This document shows, piece by piece, positions 37,301 through 51,100 of a stretch of 64,000 nt of DNA. Every line of letters starts with the position of its first letter. The stretch's first letter is position 1. This DNA comes from Ottelia alismoides. Lineage: Eukaryota > Streptophyta > Magnoliopsida > Alismatales > Hydrocharitaceae. Made by a program: the position numbers and the translations under genes. The notes under the pieces were generated by a model, which saw nothing but the letters and a program-made list of their open reading frames with translations, ran no database searches and was not told the origin of the DNA. The stretch is from the NCBI GenBank assembly GCA_037367405.1, contig JAZKJV010002623.1, positions 310,001 through 374,000 of the forward strand, in the 5' to 3' direction.

Positions 37301-38390
37301 GTTTGCTTATTTGGATTTGGTCCTTAAAATTGCAAAATACGTTCATATATTTTGGTGTTTTTGCACTGAAGCCCCTGACTTTATTTTTATTTGCAAAATT
37401 GCCCCTGCCAGGCCATATATTGTTGCTTGCTTGTTCCATTTTTATCATGCATCATATTAACTTGAAAAATTCCACAAAAATCATGCCAAGCCCTTGTTTA
37501 CTTGCTGAATCACACCATAATTTTGCAATGCATTTTTATTGCATTTCCATATTTATTAAAAATCAAAAACATGCATTTTTCATACTGTTTGCTTTAGAAA
37601 ACCCATAAAAATTATAAAAACGTTTGAAAAATTCCAAAAAAAAAATATTTTGTGTGTTTTATCATCTATTAGAGTCATTCGAAAAACCACTAAAAAGTTC
37701 AAAACCAAGACCTTAAAAATTAGAAAATACCCAAAAACTTCAAAAAAATCTAAAAAAATAAAGAAAACTCTAAAAATTGCAAACTCAAGTGTTGTAGTTT
37801 CCTCTTTTTGTTATATTTATTTTAAAATTAGTTTTGAAAATTTTGGTGGTTGTTTGATATTTTTCATTCCTAGTTTTACTCACAGCAAGTAGCTTATTCT
37901 CTGGTTTCATTTACTTTGCCTTTAAAAAATACCAAAAACATTCTGAAAATTCCCCAAAAATCATAAAAACAATAGAAAAATACAAAAATACCAAAAACAT
38001 TTCATTTCCTAATTTTTGAGCATTTTCCTTATTTATAAATATATTATCACCTCCTTCCTTAAAGTATTTATATATTCTATTTGTAAAAACAAAAAAATGT
38101 ATAAATAATATAATTACCCACATAATTTGGATTCATACAAGGATGACCCTGATGTATTTGAACAAGGTAGGCTACCCAATTTTATTGCTCTCTGTGGTTC
38201 AATCTCTACATGCTTATTCACTATACAATTTGTGGTAGAGTTAAATGTTAATTCAAAATTTTGGGACTTAATTGATTTATTCTTTATTGTGGGTTAATTG
38301 TTGATTAAATCTGGGTTTTGAGTGGTCAACACTTCGACTGTGTTCCCACCTTGTGTGGAATACAAGACTGCTTAACATTCGAGTTTATCA
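34378..38390 (+). mobile_element. Solo LTR of an Athila-group element
   Basis: The unit is 4013 bp, starts TGATGAATCTCCATTTCATC, ends GAGTTTATCA, and is bounded by a perfect 5-bp duplication. Its start, the block at 35,730 (GAGGTGGACCAATGAGG) and its end align with the Athila LTRs read on the minus strand, so it belongs to the same group but lies in the opposite orientation. It interrupts the gag frame of copy 1. No internal domain is present, so it arose by LTR-LTR recombination. Open frames within it (such as 36,361-37,134) carry no known motif and are not called as genes. Confidence 0.88.
35971..35980 (+). promoter_or_regulatory. TATA box in the solo LTR
   Basis: TCTATAAATA lies just upstream of a GC-richer leader containing a good splice-donor-like CCCAG|GTATAAG at about 36,160. 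Its orientation agrees with the LTR. Confidence 0.5.
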
Positions 38391-38395
38391 GGATG
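38391..38395. repeat. Target-site duplication GGATG, right copy
   Basis: Exact repeat of 34,373-34,377. Confidence 0.88.
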
Positions 38396-40605
38396 CGACC
38401 CCTTTCCTCTTCCAACTATCATTTCAGATTCTGCTTGGATCTCTGGCTCGTAATCGGGTTCCCAATATACACATGGAAGAATGCCCCGATTAGTCTGAAT
38501 TGCAGCACCAGATAGAGAGAAGTGTTCTATATTAAGGTCAACACAAAACTTTGTTAAGGATGGAGATGTATAAGGAGTGAAATCAATGACCATACAAAAT
38601 GAACATAGTTCGGGACAAGAGTGTTCCCAATTTATTAAAGAAGGCAGGAAGTCTGGAGATCGGTTCACAGAGTTCAAAATGGGTTCTCAGGAATCACTCT
38701 GAATTATTGGAGAGAGCAAGCGGATGGAACTGATGCGGGTATCGACGGAGTCTCGACTAAACTGCTCATTCATCACCATCTCAGAGATCAAGAGGAAGAT
38801 CGATGTGGATGAAAGATACAGAGGTCAACAAGAAATAAAAGGAGTGCAAAACAGTTTGGCTCACAGTAAGCAAGGTTCAACAAGGAAGGGAGCAAAATTG
38901 CACAATTACACAATGTTTTTTATTTTGACCTTAATAAGACTACTCAATCAAACCTCAAAATAATGGATTCACCAACTCGACCCGTGAAGCTGTGAAGGTT
39001 CATTAATTATCTTTGTTGGTTTTAGATTTGACTTCAGGCAATTTACCTTTCAACGAGTTCTTAGAGCGTTATACCTATAGGAGAGAGAGTACTGCAGGAA
39101 AAGTATCTCGTAATTATCCTCCTCCCTTGTAGCCTGTAGTCTGCACTTTTTAAGGTCCTTGTAACCCTTCTTGGATCCCTACTCAGCCAAAGAAAGAGAT
39201 GGAGGAAGCTAATAGGCGAAATCAATACTTCGGATCTCGATCGCAACAGAATCACCTGTGAGCATGCAAGAACCTGCTCGGACGTAAGACAATGAGACAG
39301 ACACCCCGTGAAGGCGTGGCCTATGCTTGATACTTCAGATGAGTTCGACAGTACACAACAGAGAGCATCATTGTTGACCAAGCCCCACTCATCTACGTAC
39401 GATAGAAGTGCCAATACTTCGGAAATCCAAGCGATACACAAGGCAGCCACAGACTGAGTTTTGGGCTCTAATCCTTATGAAGCCTCTCTCTCACTGAGAA
39501 GGAGACCTTCCAATGCAACCTGAAAACAAATGAGGACTTTGCTCACCAAAGGCAATGAGTCTAATACATCAATTTTATTTAGGTCAAGTATATTTAGCAT
39601 TCCCTTTTTTATTTTTTTTTGTATTATCACTTGATTTGAGTAGATTCTATACAAGCGCCTAATGTTTTTTGTGTTTTCTTTGATTCCTAATTTATCCAAA
39701 AATAGAGGGAGAGGGTCGGAAAATCAATGCAAGGCGACACTAAAATGGAAATCTTACCTTAGTGCCTAAATGATGAATGCTCGATTAGAAGACTTACAAT
39801 GCTTCCAAACTCTCTCCATGCAGGATGCAAAACAGGAATTTATAAACCTACTATATGCTGATATGCACACGGAATTCATCCTAAGTAGGTGATTGCTAAC
39901 GTGAAGAAACCAATGCTAAACATGAAGAATGAAACCTAAAGTCCGATCTTGGAGGCTCCTCGATGCCCGCCACAATGGGTCCTACAAGCACTATATGGAG
40001 TGCTCTCACAGTGCGAGGTTTCGAGACTAAGTGTCAAGCAATTAATTAGTTCTAAGTCCAAACATAAAAACTATAGGTGCATGCAAAATAGTTAGGTGTT
40101 TGGCCTTAGACTATATGATCAAGCAAGCCTAAAAATTAAGGGCTCATTCCACAAAACAAATAGAAAAAGGAAGAACGCACAAATCACGAGAAACAAAGTG
40201 AAATAAAGTGATGAAAACTCAGAAATCCGCGACGAGTCCCCAAGTGAACAAACACTTGGAATTTGAGCCCGAGTGTCCGAAGTCCAAAGTACATGTATTA
40301 TTATAAATTAATAGTCAAAGTTAATCTATCTCTATCTCTCCAAAAAGTAAAAATCCTAAACTATCCTCTCTCTCTCTCTCTCAAGAGCCTCCTGCTCTCT
40401 CCTGCTAGCTAGGTCAGAATAGCCGGCTCCTCATCCGAAGGCTGTGTAGAATCACCTAAGCGATCCTCCTCGGTCTATGGTCCCTCGCAAGAAGACAAGA
40501 GAAAAGAGATGTCAGGCAATTCAAAATAGATAATCAAGTAACGAGAGATGCTAAAAAATGGCTAAGCAAGTAAAAGAGATAAAATCTACTCTACAAGCCA
40601 ATGCA
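38396..40605 (-). other. Leader and gag start region of Athila copy 1
   Basis: Minus-strand bases 38,372-38,677 are open and run in phase into the gag remnant once the solo LTR is taken out, so they are probably the gag N-terminal part. Further right I see no recognisable protein. A minus-strand frame at 39,061-39,450 (129 codons) has no known motif. A (TC)n run lies at about 40,368-40,382. Confidence 0.6.
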
Positions 40606-40622
40606 CCCCAACAACGATACCA
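40606..40622 (-). other. Primer-binding site of Athila copy 1, decayed tRNA-Asp type
   Basis: The minus strand reads TGGTATCGTTGTTGGGG two bases after the LTR. It differs from the TGGCGCCGTTGCCGGGG type only by C-to-T or G-to-A changes, five in all, three of them clustered at TAT. This fixes 40,625-44,537 as the 5' LTR. Confidence 0.8.
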
Positions 40623-40624
40623 TT

Positions 40625-43600
40625 TGATAAATGAAAAGATGGGAATTGCTAAATAATGGCCTCACAAATCAGGCTCACTGTCGCTGAGGCGACTACTCGA
40701 GTCTTCTCATTATTCAATAATTAACCCACACAAGTAATTAAACAATTAAGAGTAAGAGTTAAAATTTATTATACCCTACTAAGAATGTATAATGGCAAGC
40801 AAGTAGGGGTCGAACACAACAAGCAAGGGAATAGAGCAGGCAAGATAAAAAAAACCAAGGTACACTTTATCTCTCAAACACTTAGCCAAATTGCAATTTT
40901 TGTAGGTTTTTGTTTTTTAATTTTTATTTTATTTTTGATTTTGTTATATTTTTGTATTTTGATTTTTTATTTTATGATTTTGTATTTTTATATTTTATAT
41001 TTTTTCTTTTTCTTTAAAAGTAATAAAAAGGATATCTATACAAGAGAGGTTAGATTATATATAAATAATAGAAAAAATAATCAAAATACAACAGATAAAA
41101 TAGTTTTTAGAGTTTTAATAATTTTTTACATTTTTTTGATTTTTCATAAAATTTTGCTAATTTTTATATATTTTTAAATCAAACATACACTAAAACAGGG
41201 ATAAAATAAACACATTAATTTAAAATGGAGATGAAAATATAAAATAGAGTATAAAATTGCCAAATTAATTCTAATATATAGATGATAATATATAGAAAAA
41301 TATAAAACAAAAACATAATTTTAGATTTTTTAGGATTTTTTATATTTTTATGAAGGTTTTTAGGGTTCTTCAAATTTTAGAGTTTTCTTTTATATTTTTT
41401 AATGATTTTTGGTCTGGAAGTTAAATACACCTAAATAAACAAAAAAAATTTTGGTAATTTTTCAAACAACTTTTATATTTTTTATGTATTTTCTAATGTA
41501 AACATGGACAAAGTAGAATTTTTTGATTTTTTATAAATATAAAAAAGATTCACAGTGCAAAATAAAAATATGTACGTGAAAGAGTGTTCAATCAGGAAGC
41601 TATATCAATTTTTTGGGATTTTTTCGAGTAAAATTGTTATTTAAAATAAATACAATCAATAAAAAGAAAATACACTACTAGCAAGGGCATAAATGTAATA
41701 GCAAAAGTTTCCATGGCCAAAGTGCAATTTCACCAAAAAATTATAACTGAATATTCAAATTTCTAGACCAATCACAAATTCAAATACCCATGAGGGCCTT
41801 TCTGCAAAAATGCCAAGTCTACGTGCACAAGTACGTGAGCTACGTTAGCGGGGACCTTAACACAATTATAGAAACTTTAGGGGCCTAGATGCAAATGTTC
41901 CAAAATATTACAACTTCATTAAATAGTTCATGGACCCATCAGAAATACCCACAATATAGGGATCCTGCTGCAAATTCCTCCTCACGTGAAGTATCACGTG
42001 AGGTGACGTGGCTTGGACCCGAATGCAATTACCAAAAGCTTGGGGCCTTAACATAAATATTACACAAATATTATCACGGCAGAAGAAAGTTTTAGTGCTA
42101 AAAATTTAGTACAAAACTGTTGGGGGAAAGATGAAAATACCCACACAAACGGGAGGCGACAACTCAGATCTTGTCACTTGCCACATGTCGCACTCAGGTG
42201 ACCCGATGACAGTTCGGCGGAGATGGTTGCGATTAGATCCCTGGTGTTCGATCAGACGGTAATGGGTGAAGCGTATCCAAATGTAGCAGCGAGCTATAGA
42301 AGAACGGAGGAGATCGGACAGTGGAGGAGTCCTTTGAAAGAGTAGGTGCGAGCCAGCAACTGGACGAACTTCTCCAGACGTGATCAGCCTCCTCTGATGT
42401 TCCCTTGCAGCATAAAAATGTCCCCGACGTACCTGGAAGGGTCCCAGACCTACCAGTGACACTGAAATGGAGATGCAGACGTTGACGCACTGTGGCGAGG
42501 TCGGAGAAGAGAATGGGCTCCAGGTACCTTGAGTTCAACAAAAATCGATCCCAATCAGGGATCTAGAGCCTTTCGTCCCTGCAAGTGGTTACCACAAGAA
42601 AATGGAAGGCAATGGGGCTCTATTAGCGAGGTGGTGATGGCTGGTGGCGCTCCTTTGGCGAGCAGCAGAGGGGGAGGAGCTGATCGCCAGATCTATGCAA
42701 GATCTAGGGGCTGGAGATGATCAGGGTGAAGAATGGGTGATGGGGAAGCTTGAGAGGGTGTTGGTCGGAGCGGAGGAGTGTTAGTATAGTGGGAACATGG
42801 CCGCGGAGCTGGGAGCTCCGGTGAGGGGGAATGCGGATTTCGATCCAAGCGAGACTCTGTCTATGGAAATAAAGTGTGATACTAATCTAGGGCTAAGCTA
42901 CGGAATCGAAAGAGCGAGAGAAAAGGAGAAGCACCTGATCAGCTTCAGAGTGACGAGAGTTTACAGTGGAGATGGTGGTAGCGACTCAGATATGCCTCTA
43001 TTCTACAATAAGCGACACGCTGAAGGAGGCCCTGCCTTCCTGCTGTCACCAGGAAGAAAGATCATGCCTTAGGTTGAAGGTTCGAGGGTGGAAGAGGGAT
43101 TAAGAATCGTTCGGAGGGTGGAAGAGGGATTAAAGAATCGAAGGGAGAGTTGGAGGCACTTTGTACAAGGTGTGATGGCGTGACCTTCGAGGAACGATCA
43201 CGAGTGCTGCAGCGAGGCATGGAGGACAGGGACAGGCGGGCGTGGATCTCTGATCATCAGGAGGATTTCATCAGAAGGAGCTTATCTTCCTCGAGCAATG
43301 CATTTTCTGTGAAAAATGTGAGGAGGATGGCCAAAAACAGGAGTGTGTCAGAGGCTAAGGGTAAGGTCAGGTGACCTTCTCTTGGTCCACGTGCACCAAC
43401 CAGAAAAAACCAGCCTAAAAAATAATTAAAAATCAATATTTAATAGAAAATGATTTTATTAATTTTAACTTATAAAATGAAATTTTTTTATTATTTTATA
43501 AAGTACTTTTATGATTTTTATTTATTTTTTAGAGGTTTAGAATTACAAATTACTTTTTAGAGGCTATATATAGGTATATTCATCTATATATTAGTCTTTT

Positions 43601-44537
43601 ATTTTTTTGTATTTTTGATTTTATTAATTTATTTATTATTTTATTATAATTATAACTTAATTTTGTACACTTTATATATTTTTTTCTAATATAATATATA
43701 CACTTAAATAAATAGGTGTATTAATCGTATAGGTATAATTATAGGCAATTCATCCATGAATTTTATACAAGTATATTACTTTAATGTTTCTTGATGTTTT
43801 TATTATAGTTTTAATATGCACATGTATTATAAATAATATTTACAAAATTATAAAAATATAAATTACAAAAATATTGAGTAATAAATAAAAATGAATATTT
43901 TAATCGTTATAACTATACATAGGGGTCCAAAACCTAACTTTCACACTGTAACTCCAAACAATATGAGACCGCCTTCATTGAATAGCTTATTAAAAGCTAT
44001 ATATAATTAAAGGTGATTTTGATATATTTTGAGTTTTTATTTGAGAGATATGGATCTGGGAATTTGAGATTTTTGGATTCTTATTTAGATTATAATTTGT
44101 ACATTGTGTATTAGTTTTGTGTGAAATCAATTTTGTGTTTTTCTATATCTAAGTCATCTAAAACTTTCATGTTAAAAGTTTCTTTATTTGAAATATAAAA
44201 AGTTCAACAAAAAATAGATCCCAAAAAAAGAATAAGAATGAATTAAAAAAAGGATTTTTATTGGATCTTGGCCCTTCTCCCCCTTACTTTATTCCTTGTC
44301 GATCTAGTCATCGAGATGCCTAGGTCTCGAGGTTTAGGGTCATAAAATATCTTCAATATCTTCTTCCTTTTCTTTTCTTCCTTTATTCTATTATTTTGGC
44401 ATTAAAAGTTGCATTTTATACATTTACACAATGATGCATGAATGCTAAAATGCTTAAATTTAATGGTATTTACATGTATTTACTAGGATTTTTAAGGCCA
44501 AAATGTAGAATAAAGATGATGAAACAGAGAGTCATCA
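40625..44537 (-). repeat. Shared middle LTR (5' LTR of copy 1, 3' LTR of copy 2)
   Basis: About 3.91 kb. On the minus strand it starts TGATGACTCTCTGTTTCATC and ends CATTTATCA. It has a primer site on its left and a polypurine tract (GGAAAGTATAGGGGGA) on its right, so it serves two elements at once. Confidence 0.88.
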
Positions 44538-46506
44538 TCCCCCTATACTTTCCTTTGCTAGTCCCTAGCAAACACTATGCAATAAGTGCAGAAAAGAAAA
44601 ACAAAGAAAAGAAAAAGAAAGAAATTGGATTGAATTTAATTATCAAATTTGTCTTCATAAAATCAAACAAGTCGGACCTTTGGAATTTTAATGCGGGAGG
44701 AACCTTAATGGAATCGTATTTGAAATCCAACAGCCTTCGAGAATCCTAAAACACTGCTCAAGTGCCCTCAATAGCTAGATCAGAATACTTCAACTCATAC
44801 ACAAACCCTTATGACTATGAATATGACTCATACAGTGTAAGTGATGGTGGCTCTCCCTAACTGAAATGACAAAGAGTCCGACTTCTCTAGTATGACAACC
44901 CAGTGATTCCCCAATCCAGTAACTTCTTCCTCGAGGAGTGGGGTATTCCCTTCTAAGTTCAAGTGACAACCAAGTCAAGAGGATGGGGCGAAGAGAAGAA
45001 TGGGTTGTAGCCAGTGTAGCTACCTATCTTAGGATGCAAGACCAGTGTAGTCAAGTCATCCAGTTGCAGGCTCACATAATTTGATTTTAAAGCTCTAGCT
45101 TGCTCATTGACTATACATTATATATACATTCCAACAGCATCTTATTTTCAATCAGGCATGTCCACTTTTTTGAAGTTTTTTTTGAAAATACAATATACAA
45201 CAACATTTACAAAAGGATTTTTTCCTCTTGAGCCAGTAGACTATCCCTCTTTTGAAGCATTATCCCAACCCACACTCTCCTGTCTTCAAAATTCATCATA
45301 ACTGGGATGGGTTGGGGTGCACTTCCTTCCCTAGAGGAGGACAAATGTTTCCACTTGTTTGCGTCTCATATTGAAAAATCCAATCCCTCCAACTGAGTTA
45401 ATCCAGGTGAAAGGTGAAGGTGTCCAAGTTAGGTCGTTATCAACAAGAGCCATGCATGTACTCCGAAGTACTCTACGTAGACAGTCAAGAATCCATTGAA
45501 CCAAGTCTCGCAATTATCAAAGAATTAAGTCAACTAGACCTGAAGTACCTCAATTCTAATTCCTATAAGGTTCCTGTGATTAGGTAGATTTAAGGTCCAA
45601 CCAAGCTCAAATCTTCGGATTTTACTTAGACTTGTTCAATTATCAAATTCAATCCAAAAAATCCGAATGCCATGCAAATGTTGTGTTCATTGGAGAAAAT
45701 ATTTTTTTTGTGATGCAATTTTCAAAGATTTTGAATTTTTTTATGGATTTTTGAAAAGATGATGTATGTTCAGTTTTTTATATTTTTCAAAAAGTATTTT
45801 GCAAATATTTTTGGATTTTTTTAGGTTTTACATTTTTTTGGGATTTTTAAAAAGCAAAATATTTTGGCTCAAAAATAGGTACAAATATTCACACAGGGAT
45901 GCATCTTATATTTACAAGAATTAGAGCTTTAAGAATTTACAAGGGGTAAGTGGTCAATTTTATAGACACAAAATTAGTAAATAATTTTCATGTGATATAT
46001 ATATATTCCTCAAACTTATTTGAAAATCATTTTTTAAACAATTTTGAAAATTATAGTCCAAAATATGTTTTACAAATAGTTTTTACAAACATTTACACAC
46101 ATGTGAAACTCATTTGGCAAAGGTTTTTCAAATAGTATATATATATATATAATATTTTTGCCACTATTTTTCAAACCATTTGTAAATCATTTTTCAAGCA
46201 ATTTTATTTCACACAAAGAAAATAAATTTTATAAACAAAACAATTTTTACAAAGATTGAAAATAATTAGCAAAATATTTTCTAAATAGTTTTCAAAAGAT
46301 TTTTCAAAGGATTTTCAAACTATTTTTCACACATTTTGTAAAAAAAACATTTCTACCTGATTTGTTAATCAGTAATATAAAAAGAATTTGATGAATAATT
46401 AACCTCTTTTATTAAGTGATTTTAATGATTTTAAAGGTAATTTTAGCCATATTTATAAAAAATACAAAAGTACGAGTTTTGGCTAAAGTATACACGGAGT
46501 ATATAC

Positions 46507-46850
46507 GACCCCCCTATACTTAGCTTGAGCTACATCCTCATAGATCAGAGAGAAAAAGAGAAGACATGACTCGTATTGAGTACATGAAAAGTCTAAAGAA
46601 TAAAGTAATGAATGCATGAATGAGAATTTGACCTTCCCCCCTATACTTAGGATCAAATAATCCTAAGTATAGCAGACTGTACACAAAGCATGGAGGGTCA
46701 AGGATGGGAATGAACAGATCGTACTCAGATTGACTCCCCCTATACTTAGGGTAAGATATCCTAAGTATAGACAAGAAGAGGAGATAATGGAGAGGATCTC
46801 AGGGTGCATACCCCCCATACTTAGGACATGGTACATCCTAAATGTAGCAA
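46507..46850 (-). repeat. Four hairpin / purine-tract-like units, copy 2
   Basis: Unit 2 is a perfect hairpin: CTATACTTAGGAT at 46,641-46,653, six-base loop, complement at 46,660-46,672. Unit 3 has 11-bp perfect arms at 46,740-46,750 and 46,760-46,770. Units 1 (46,509) and 4 (46,817) are decayed. A run of five or six C precedes each. Confidence 0.85.
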
Positions 46851-46994
46851 TGATGAAGGGGATGACACAAATTCAGTAGAATAAGATATGAAATAAAGAA
46901 AAGAACAAAAGAAGAAAAGTCACTCAAAAATACTTTGATTTGCTCTGTCTTCGAATGCAGCTGCGGAAGTATTCAGCTCATCATCATAAATTAC

Positions 46995-48117
46995 TTAAAT
47001 GGAGTCAACAATAGACAAAAATGTGTCATATTCAAGATAAGGCTTCGGAAGTTGTCCATTGACCACAAATAGCTGTGCGTCAGCTGACAAACCAGATATC
47101 ATTATCCTCCCATTGTCATGCACATGCCTCACTATAAATGGCCCAGTCCATTTGCTCTTCAATTTACTTTTAAAGATCTTTAATTTCGCATCAAACAACC
47201 ACACCTTCTGACCCGACTCGAAGGATTTGCAACGGATATACTTGTCATGCCTCTTCTTGACCTTCTCCTTGCACATCATACTGTTGTTGTATGCATAGTC
47301 TCTGAATTCCGATAATCCGTTCAGATCTACTTTTCGATTCTTCCTGGCTTTCTCAGAATCCAAGTTACAGATTTTAATGGCCCATAAAGATTTATGTATC
47401 AGCCTTAACGTGCATATGACATGGCTTGCCATATACAAGGCGATAGGGAGACATTCCTAGTGGTGACTTATACACAGTTTTTGTAACCCAAAGAACTGAA
47501 TCAAGCAGCTGAGACCAGTTCTTGCGATCCGGACGCATAAGCTTTTGTAGAATCATCTTTATCTCCCTGTTTGAACATTCAGCTAAGCCATTAGATTGCG
47601 GGTGGTATGGTGAAGCGACATGATGTTCTATGCATAATTCTTGAGTGAGCTTTTCACCTCTCTGTTTATGAAATGACTACCCCCGTCTGATATCAGAATT
47701 TTGGGAATCTGAACCGTGCAATAATATGATCTCTTAAGAATCGACATACAGTCCGACTGTTGGCGGTTCAGGCGGGAATAGCCTCCACCCAGCGACTCAC
47801 ATAGTCGACAGTAAGGAGAATGTATTCGTAGCCCTGGTTGTTTGGAAATGGTCCATAAACTCGATGCCCCATGCGTCGAAGACGTCTGATATCTGAATGA
47901 ACTTCAGAGGCATCATATCTCTCATTCCTATGGTACAACCCATCTTTTGGCAGTCAGTGCAACACTTGACGTAATCTTCTACATCTTTGAATAATGTAGG
48001 CCACCAAAGGCCACTCTGAAGAACGTTGTTACCGTTCATCTGCCTGAATGGTGTCCTCCAGATTCTACATTGTGACAAAGTGTGAGGACACTTGGAACTT
48101 CCTCCTGAGGAATACAC
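46995..48117 (-). pseudogene. Integrase remnant, Athila copy 2
   Basis: The C-terminal part (46,995-47,438) has KSFESGQKVWLFD and KSKWTGPFIVRHVHDNG, close to copy 1. The N-terminal part (47,797-48,117) has SGLWWPTLFKDVEDYV and [16 protein letters not shown]. In between, the second catalytic motif still reads SDGGSHF (near 47,680), which copy 1 has lost. Frames are broken between the parts and the 5' end is missing. It is useful as an outgroup for the copy 1 deletion. Confidence 0.85.
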
Positions 48118-48175
48118 CTCCTTCGGATACAGTCTGCCCCCTCACGGAATAGATATGGATCCTCCCACTGGTAAT

Positions 48176-51100
48176 TTACCTATTAAGCTATTTTTAAACA
48201 TGCAACTTTCACTTCTATCTAGTATCTTTTATTTAATTTCAATTACAACCTTAACTTTCTGCTTATTTACATTCAAGCCTCTAGGTTTCTTAAAAATTAC
48301 ATAATTGCCCTTAACACTTAAAAAATCACCAAAAATAGGAGAAGAATTCGAAAAATTCTCAGAAAATTCATGTGCGATCCTTAAAATGTATAGAACCTAG
48401 TTATATATATTCCAATACATTTTATGATCCTAGAAATAAAAGTAAAAAATATGATTCTGTTTGACTCAATAAAGTCAAAAATGTCTATGTAAGTAGAATA
48501 AAAATTCACATAAAATGCCCGAGCCCCTGTGGATTGATCCTCTACTTGTTTCATACTTTATTTGATATCTCTTGGCTTATAGTTGAATAAAAATTATGTA
48601 GAATATCTCAATATTCACTTGTACGCACAATGACACTCTTGAAAATCACTTTTTAACACACTGAAAATCACATTTTCAGTCACGATTTTCACCCACTTGG
48701 GTTTCCACATAAAGATCACTATGCAATCTATGGTTTGATATTCTTCTATATCTGTGGTTTGTGAAATATTTTTGTATTTGTATATTGTTATTGGGATGCT
48801 GTATATTACACAATTCATCCCCCTAGCGTGGACTCACAATATCCTTGCTATACTGCTGTTCTAAGTCCACCTTTGGCTTGATGTATTATTGTATGTTGCA
48901 TAATATGGAAAAATGGAGATGTGTTTATGAATGATGACTAAATGATGTGATATGTTCTGCCTTCACCATTGTTTCGATGTTATAAAAGACACTCAGTTAG
49001 AGAATGCGTTGAAGTTGTAGCTTATGCATGAAATGCTTGCACAATGAAAAGATATTTGAGTCATATATAATAGTTAATAATACATGTCTACGTAACTAAG
49101 AATGGATTGAATTTGTGAATATAAGGGCATGGACCTCGAGGACCTTGGATCAAGAGCATGACAATTATGGGGTTATATAAGAGAGGACCACTGAGATGAG
49201 CCTCCGTAGCCACAAAATAAGTGGGTGACATTACATGTCATTCATAATTGATAAATCATAATTGATAAATCTGAGATGGAGCTCCAACATTGAATTTATT
49301 GAGTAAAATGATTTTCTGCCTACAATCCATAACTCTAATGAGGATTAAGACTAAGAGAATGTAGGGTGAGAGTCACCCTAACTAGGTTACTACTCGTTGC
49401 CCCCTCTTAGGATCACAAGTAAACCAGATGGTAGTAATCTAAATTTATGAATCTAATTATATACAATGTTACAATTTCTATGATTTTAATGAACTTTCAA
49501 GTGAATGTGCTTTTGTGGTTCGAATTACAATACAAATTGCTTACCTTTAGAATTATAAAAGAGGACGAAAATGGAATTGGCCTCCCTCGCTACATAATTG
49601 CAAGATTTAATGAAGATAAATGATACCTGTGTGGTTGTGAATCTTGAAAAGTATAAATGATGTGCGGATGGAACATTTGATAATGGAAGCCTATACATAT
49701 ATTTTTACTTGATGATTTCCATTATGCTACTTATAGTTAACTAAATTGATTTCATAATATGACCACATTCCTTCATGCTTGGATTTGTTGATGTTTATAA
49801 TTTTTTTCATGAAAACTATGCTTTACATAGAGTTTAAAACCTTCCCAATAACTTGCCATGATTAAGCATAAACATGAAGGGGATGTTAATATACTAGAAA
49901 GCTACTTACGTGTACATGATCTAGGCAAAATACTTTACTCTAACCTACAATATGTTTGAAAACCAAATTACACCAAGCTAGGAAAATTACACCAAATTAA
50001 TTAAGTATACCTATAAGCCTTTATTAATCTCTTTGGTTATTCTACCTTATGAAGTTTACAAGTTAGCTCGTGTGCTGCCTCGAGCTTAAACTAGAGCAAC
50101 TATCGAGGATAATCGATATTGACAACCTGTTAGGCTCAGAAGCAACTAGACCCATTTAACACTATCCAAAATTCTTAAACCTAAGTTGTGAGGTAAGTTC
50201 CTCCTATGTTATGACCCAACATCACATTTTGTGAGTATTAGATGCGGGAATTTGGTCTAGATGTTTCAACCTCACACACTTATATTTGCATATTTTCATT
50301 GTGGCATGCCACATTACTTATTCCTAATCGTAGTTTTCCCTCTGTGATAGCCTTTCCAAGTAGTCCATGCAAATTGAGATCTAGATGATCTCCACCTTCT
50401 GATTTAGTCACGCAAAAACAGGTCCTTCAATGCGTAATTAGAGTACAAGGAAGATGGTGTTGGCTCTCATGAATGGACAAACCAATGCAGAGGAAGTAGA
50501 GGCCAATATGGTGGACATCTAAGGGTCTTTGGTGCTTATGGGGATGACCAAGAAGAGAGTCTTCTCTTCTTAATTTTCAAGACTTGGAAAGCATTCTTAT
50601 GGAATTGAATTAATGTACTAGAAAGAGAGGCTAACAACTTAATTCTGTTATCTTTTCAAACAATAACTTTTCATCCATTACTTTTCAGTCCATGTACTCC
50701 AGTCTTTAACTTTGCATGCATTACCCATATTTAAATACAATAATGGATGGTCCATGGAGAGTCCTACTCTCAATGTAGATGACTAAGAGCGGACAAATTC
50801 ATTTTGGATTACTATTAGAGAGTCCTCTCTTAAGAAATTACTAAACTAATAAGCCAACTTAAAATCTCGCATCTAGTCCCACACCGTTACCTAGGACAAC
50901 CTACCTCGATAACATGTTGGGCCCATGCTCGATTTGACATATTAACCACCACCCAAAATGCTTAAAACTAAGGTTGAAGCAATAATCCCCTTATCTTGTG
51001 ATAGACTCTCCTACTTAGTGAATACCATATGTGAGACTATATTATGGATTTTTTGAACCTCCTCCATGTTTTTTCAACGTTCTCGTTACGATACGACACA

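Larger units (their letters stand above)
22056..44537 (-). mobile_element. Athila-lineage Ty3/gypsy element, copy 1, with nested insertions
   Basis: On the minus strand the order is LTR (44,537-40,625), primer site, leader, gag, protease, RT, RNase H, integrase, a long non-coding tail, polypurine tract and LTR (25,619-22,056). Protein motifs fit the Athila group rather than chromoviruses: the FMDDFSIYG-type RT, no chromodomain, the NLMP protease word, and a tRNA-Asp-type primer site. Internal DNA is about 15.0 kb, or about 11.0 kb without the solo LTR. Frames are broken many times. LTR copies differ by roughly 15-20% by eye, so the element is old. No 5-bp duplication can be checked because the right side continues into a second copy. 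Confidence 0.9.
44538..48175 (-). mobile_element. Athila copy 2, 3' part only
   Basis: This stretch aligns with 25,620-29,217 of copy 1 from the polypurine tract to the integrase zinc-binding region. Homology stops abruptly near 48,175 within integrase, and the rest (RT, gag, outer LTR) is missing. It includes the hairpin array and the low-complexity TTTTCAAA field. It lies upstream of copy 1 in the sense of transcription and shares its LTR. Confidence 0.88.

Noticed and set aside
39061..39450. 129-codon minus-strand frame in the Athila leader
   Set aside because: No recognisable domain, and gag appears to start further left.
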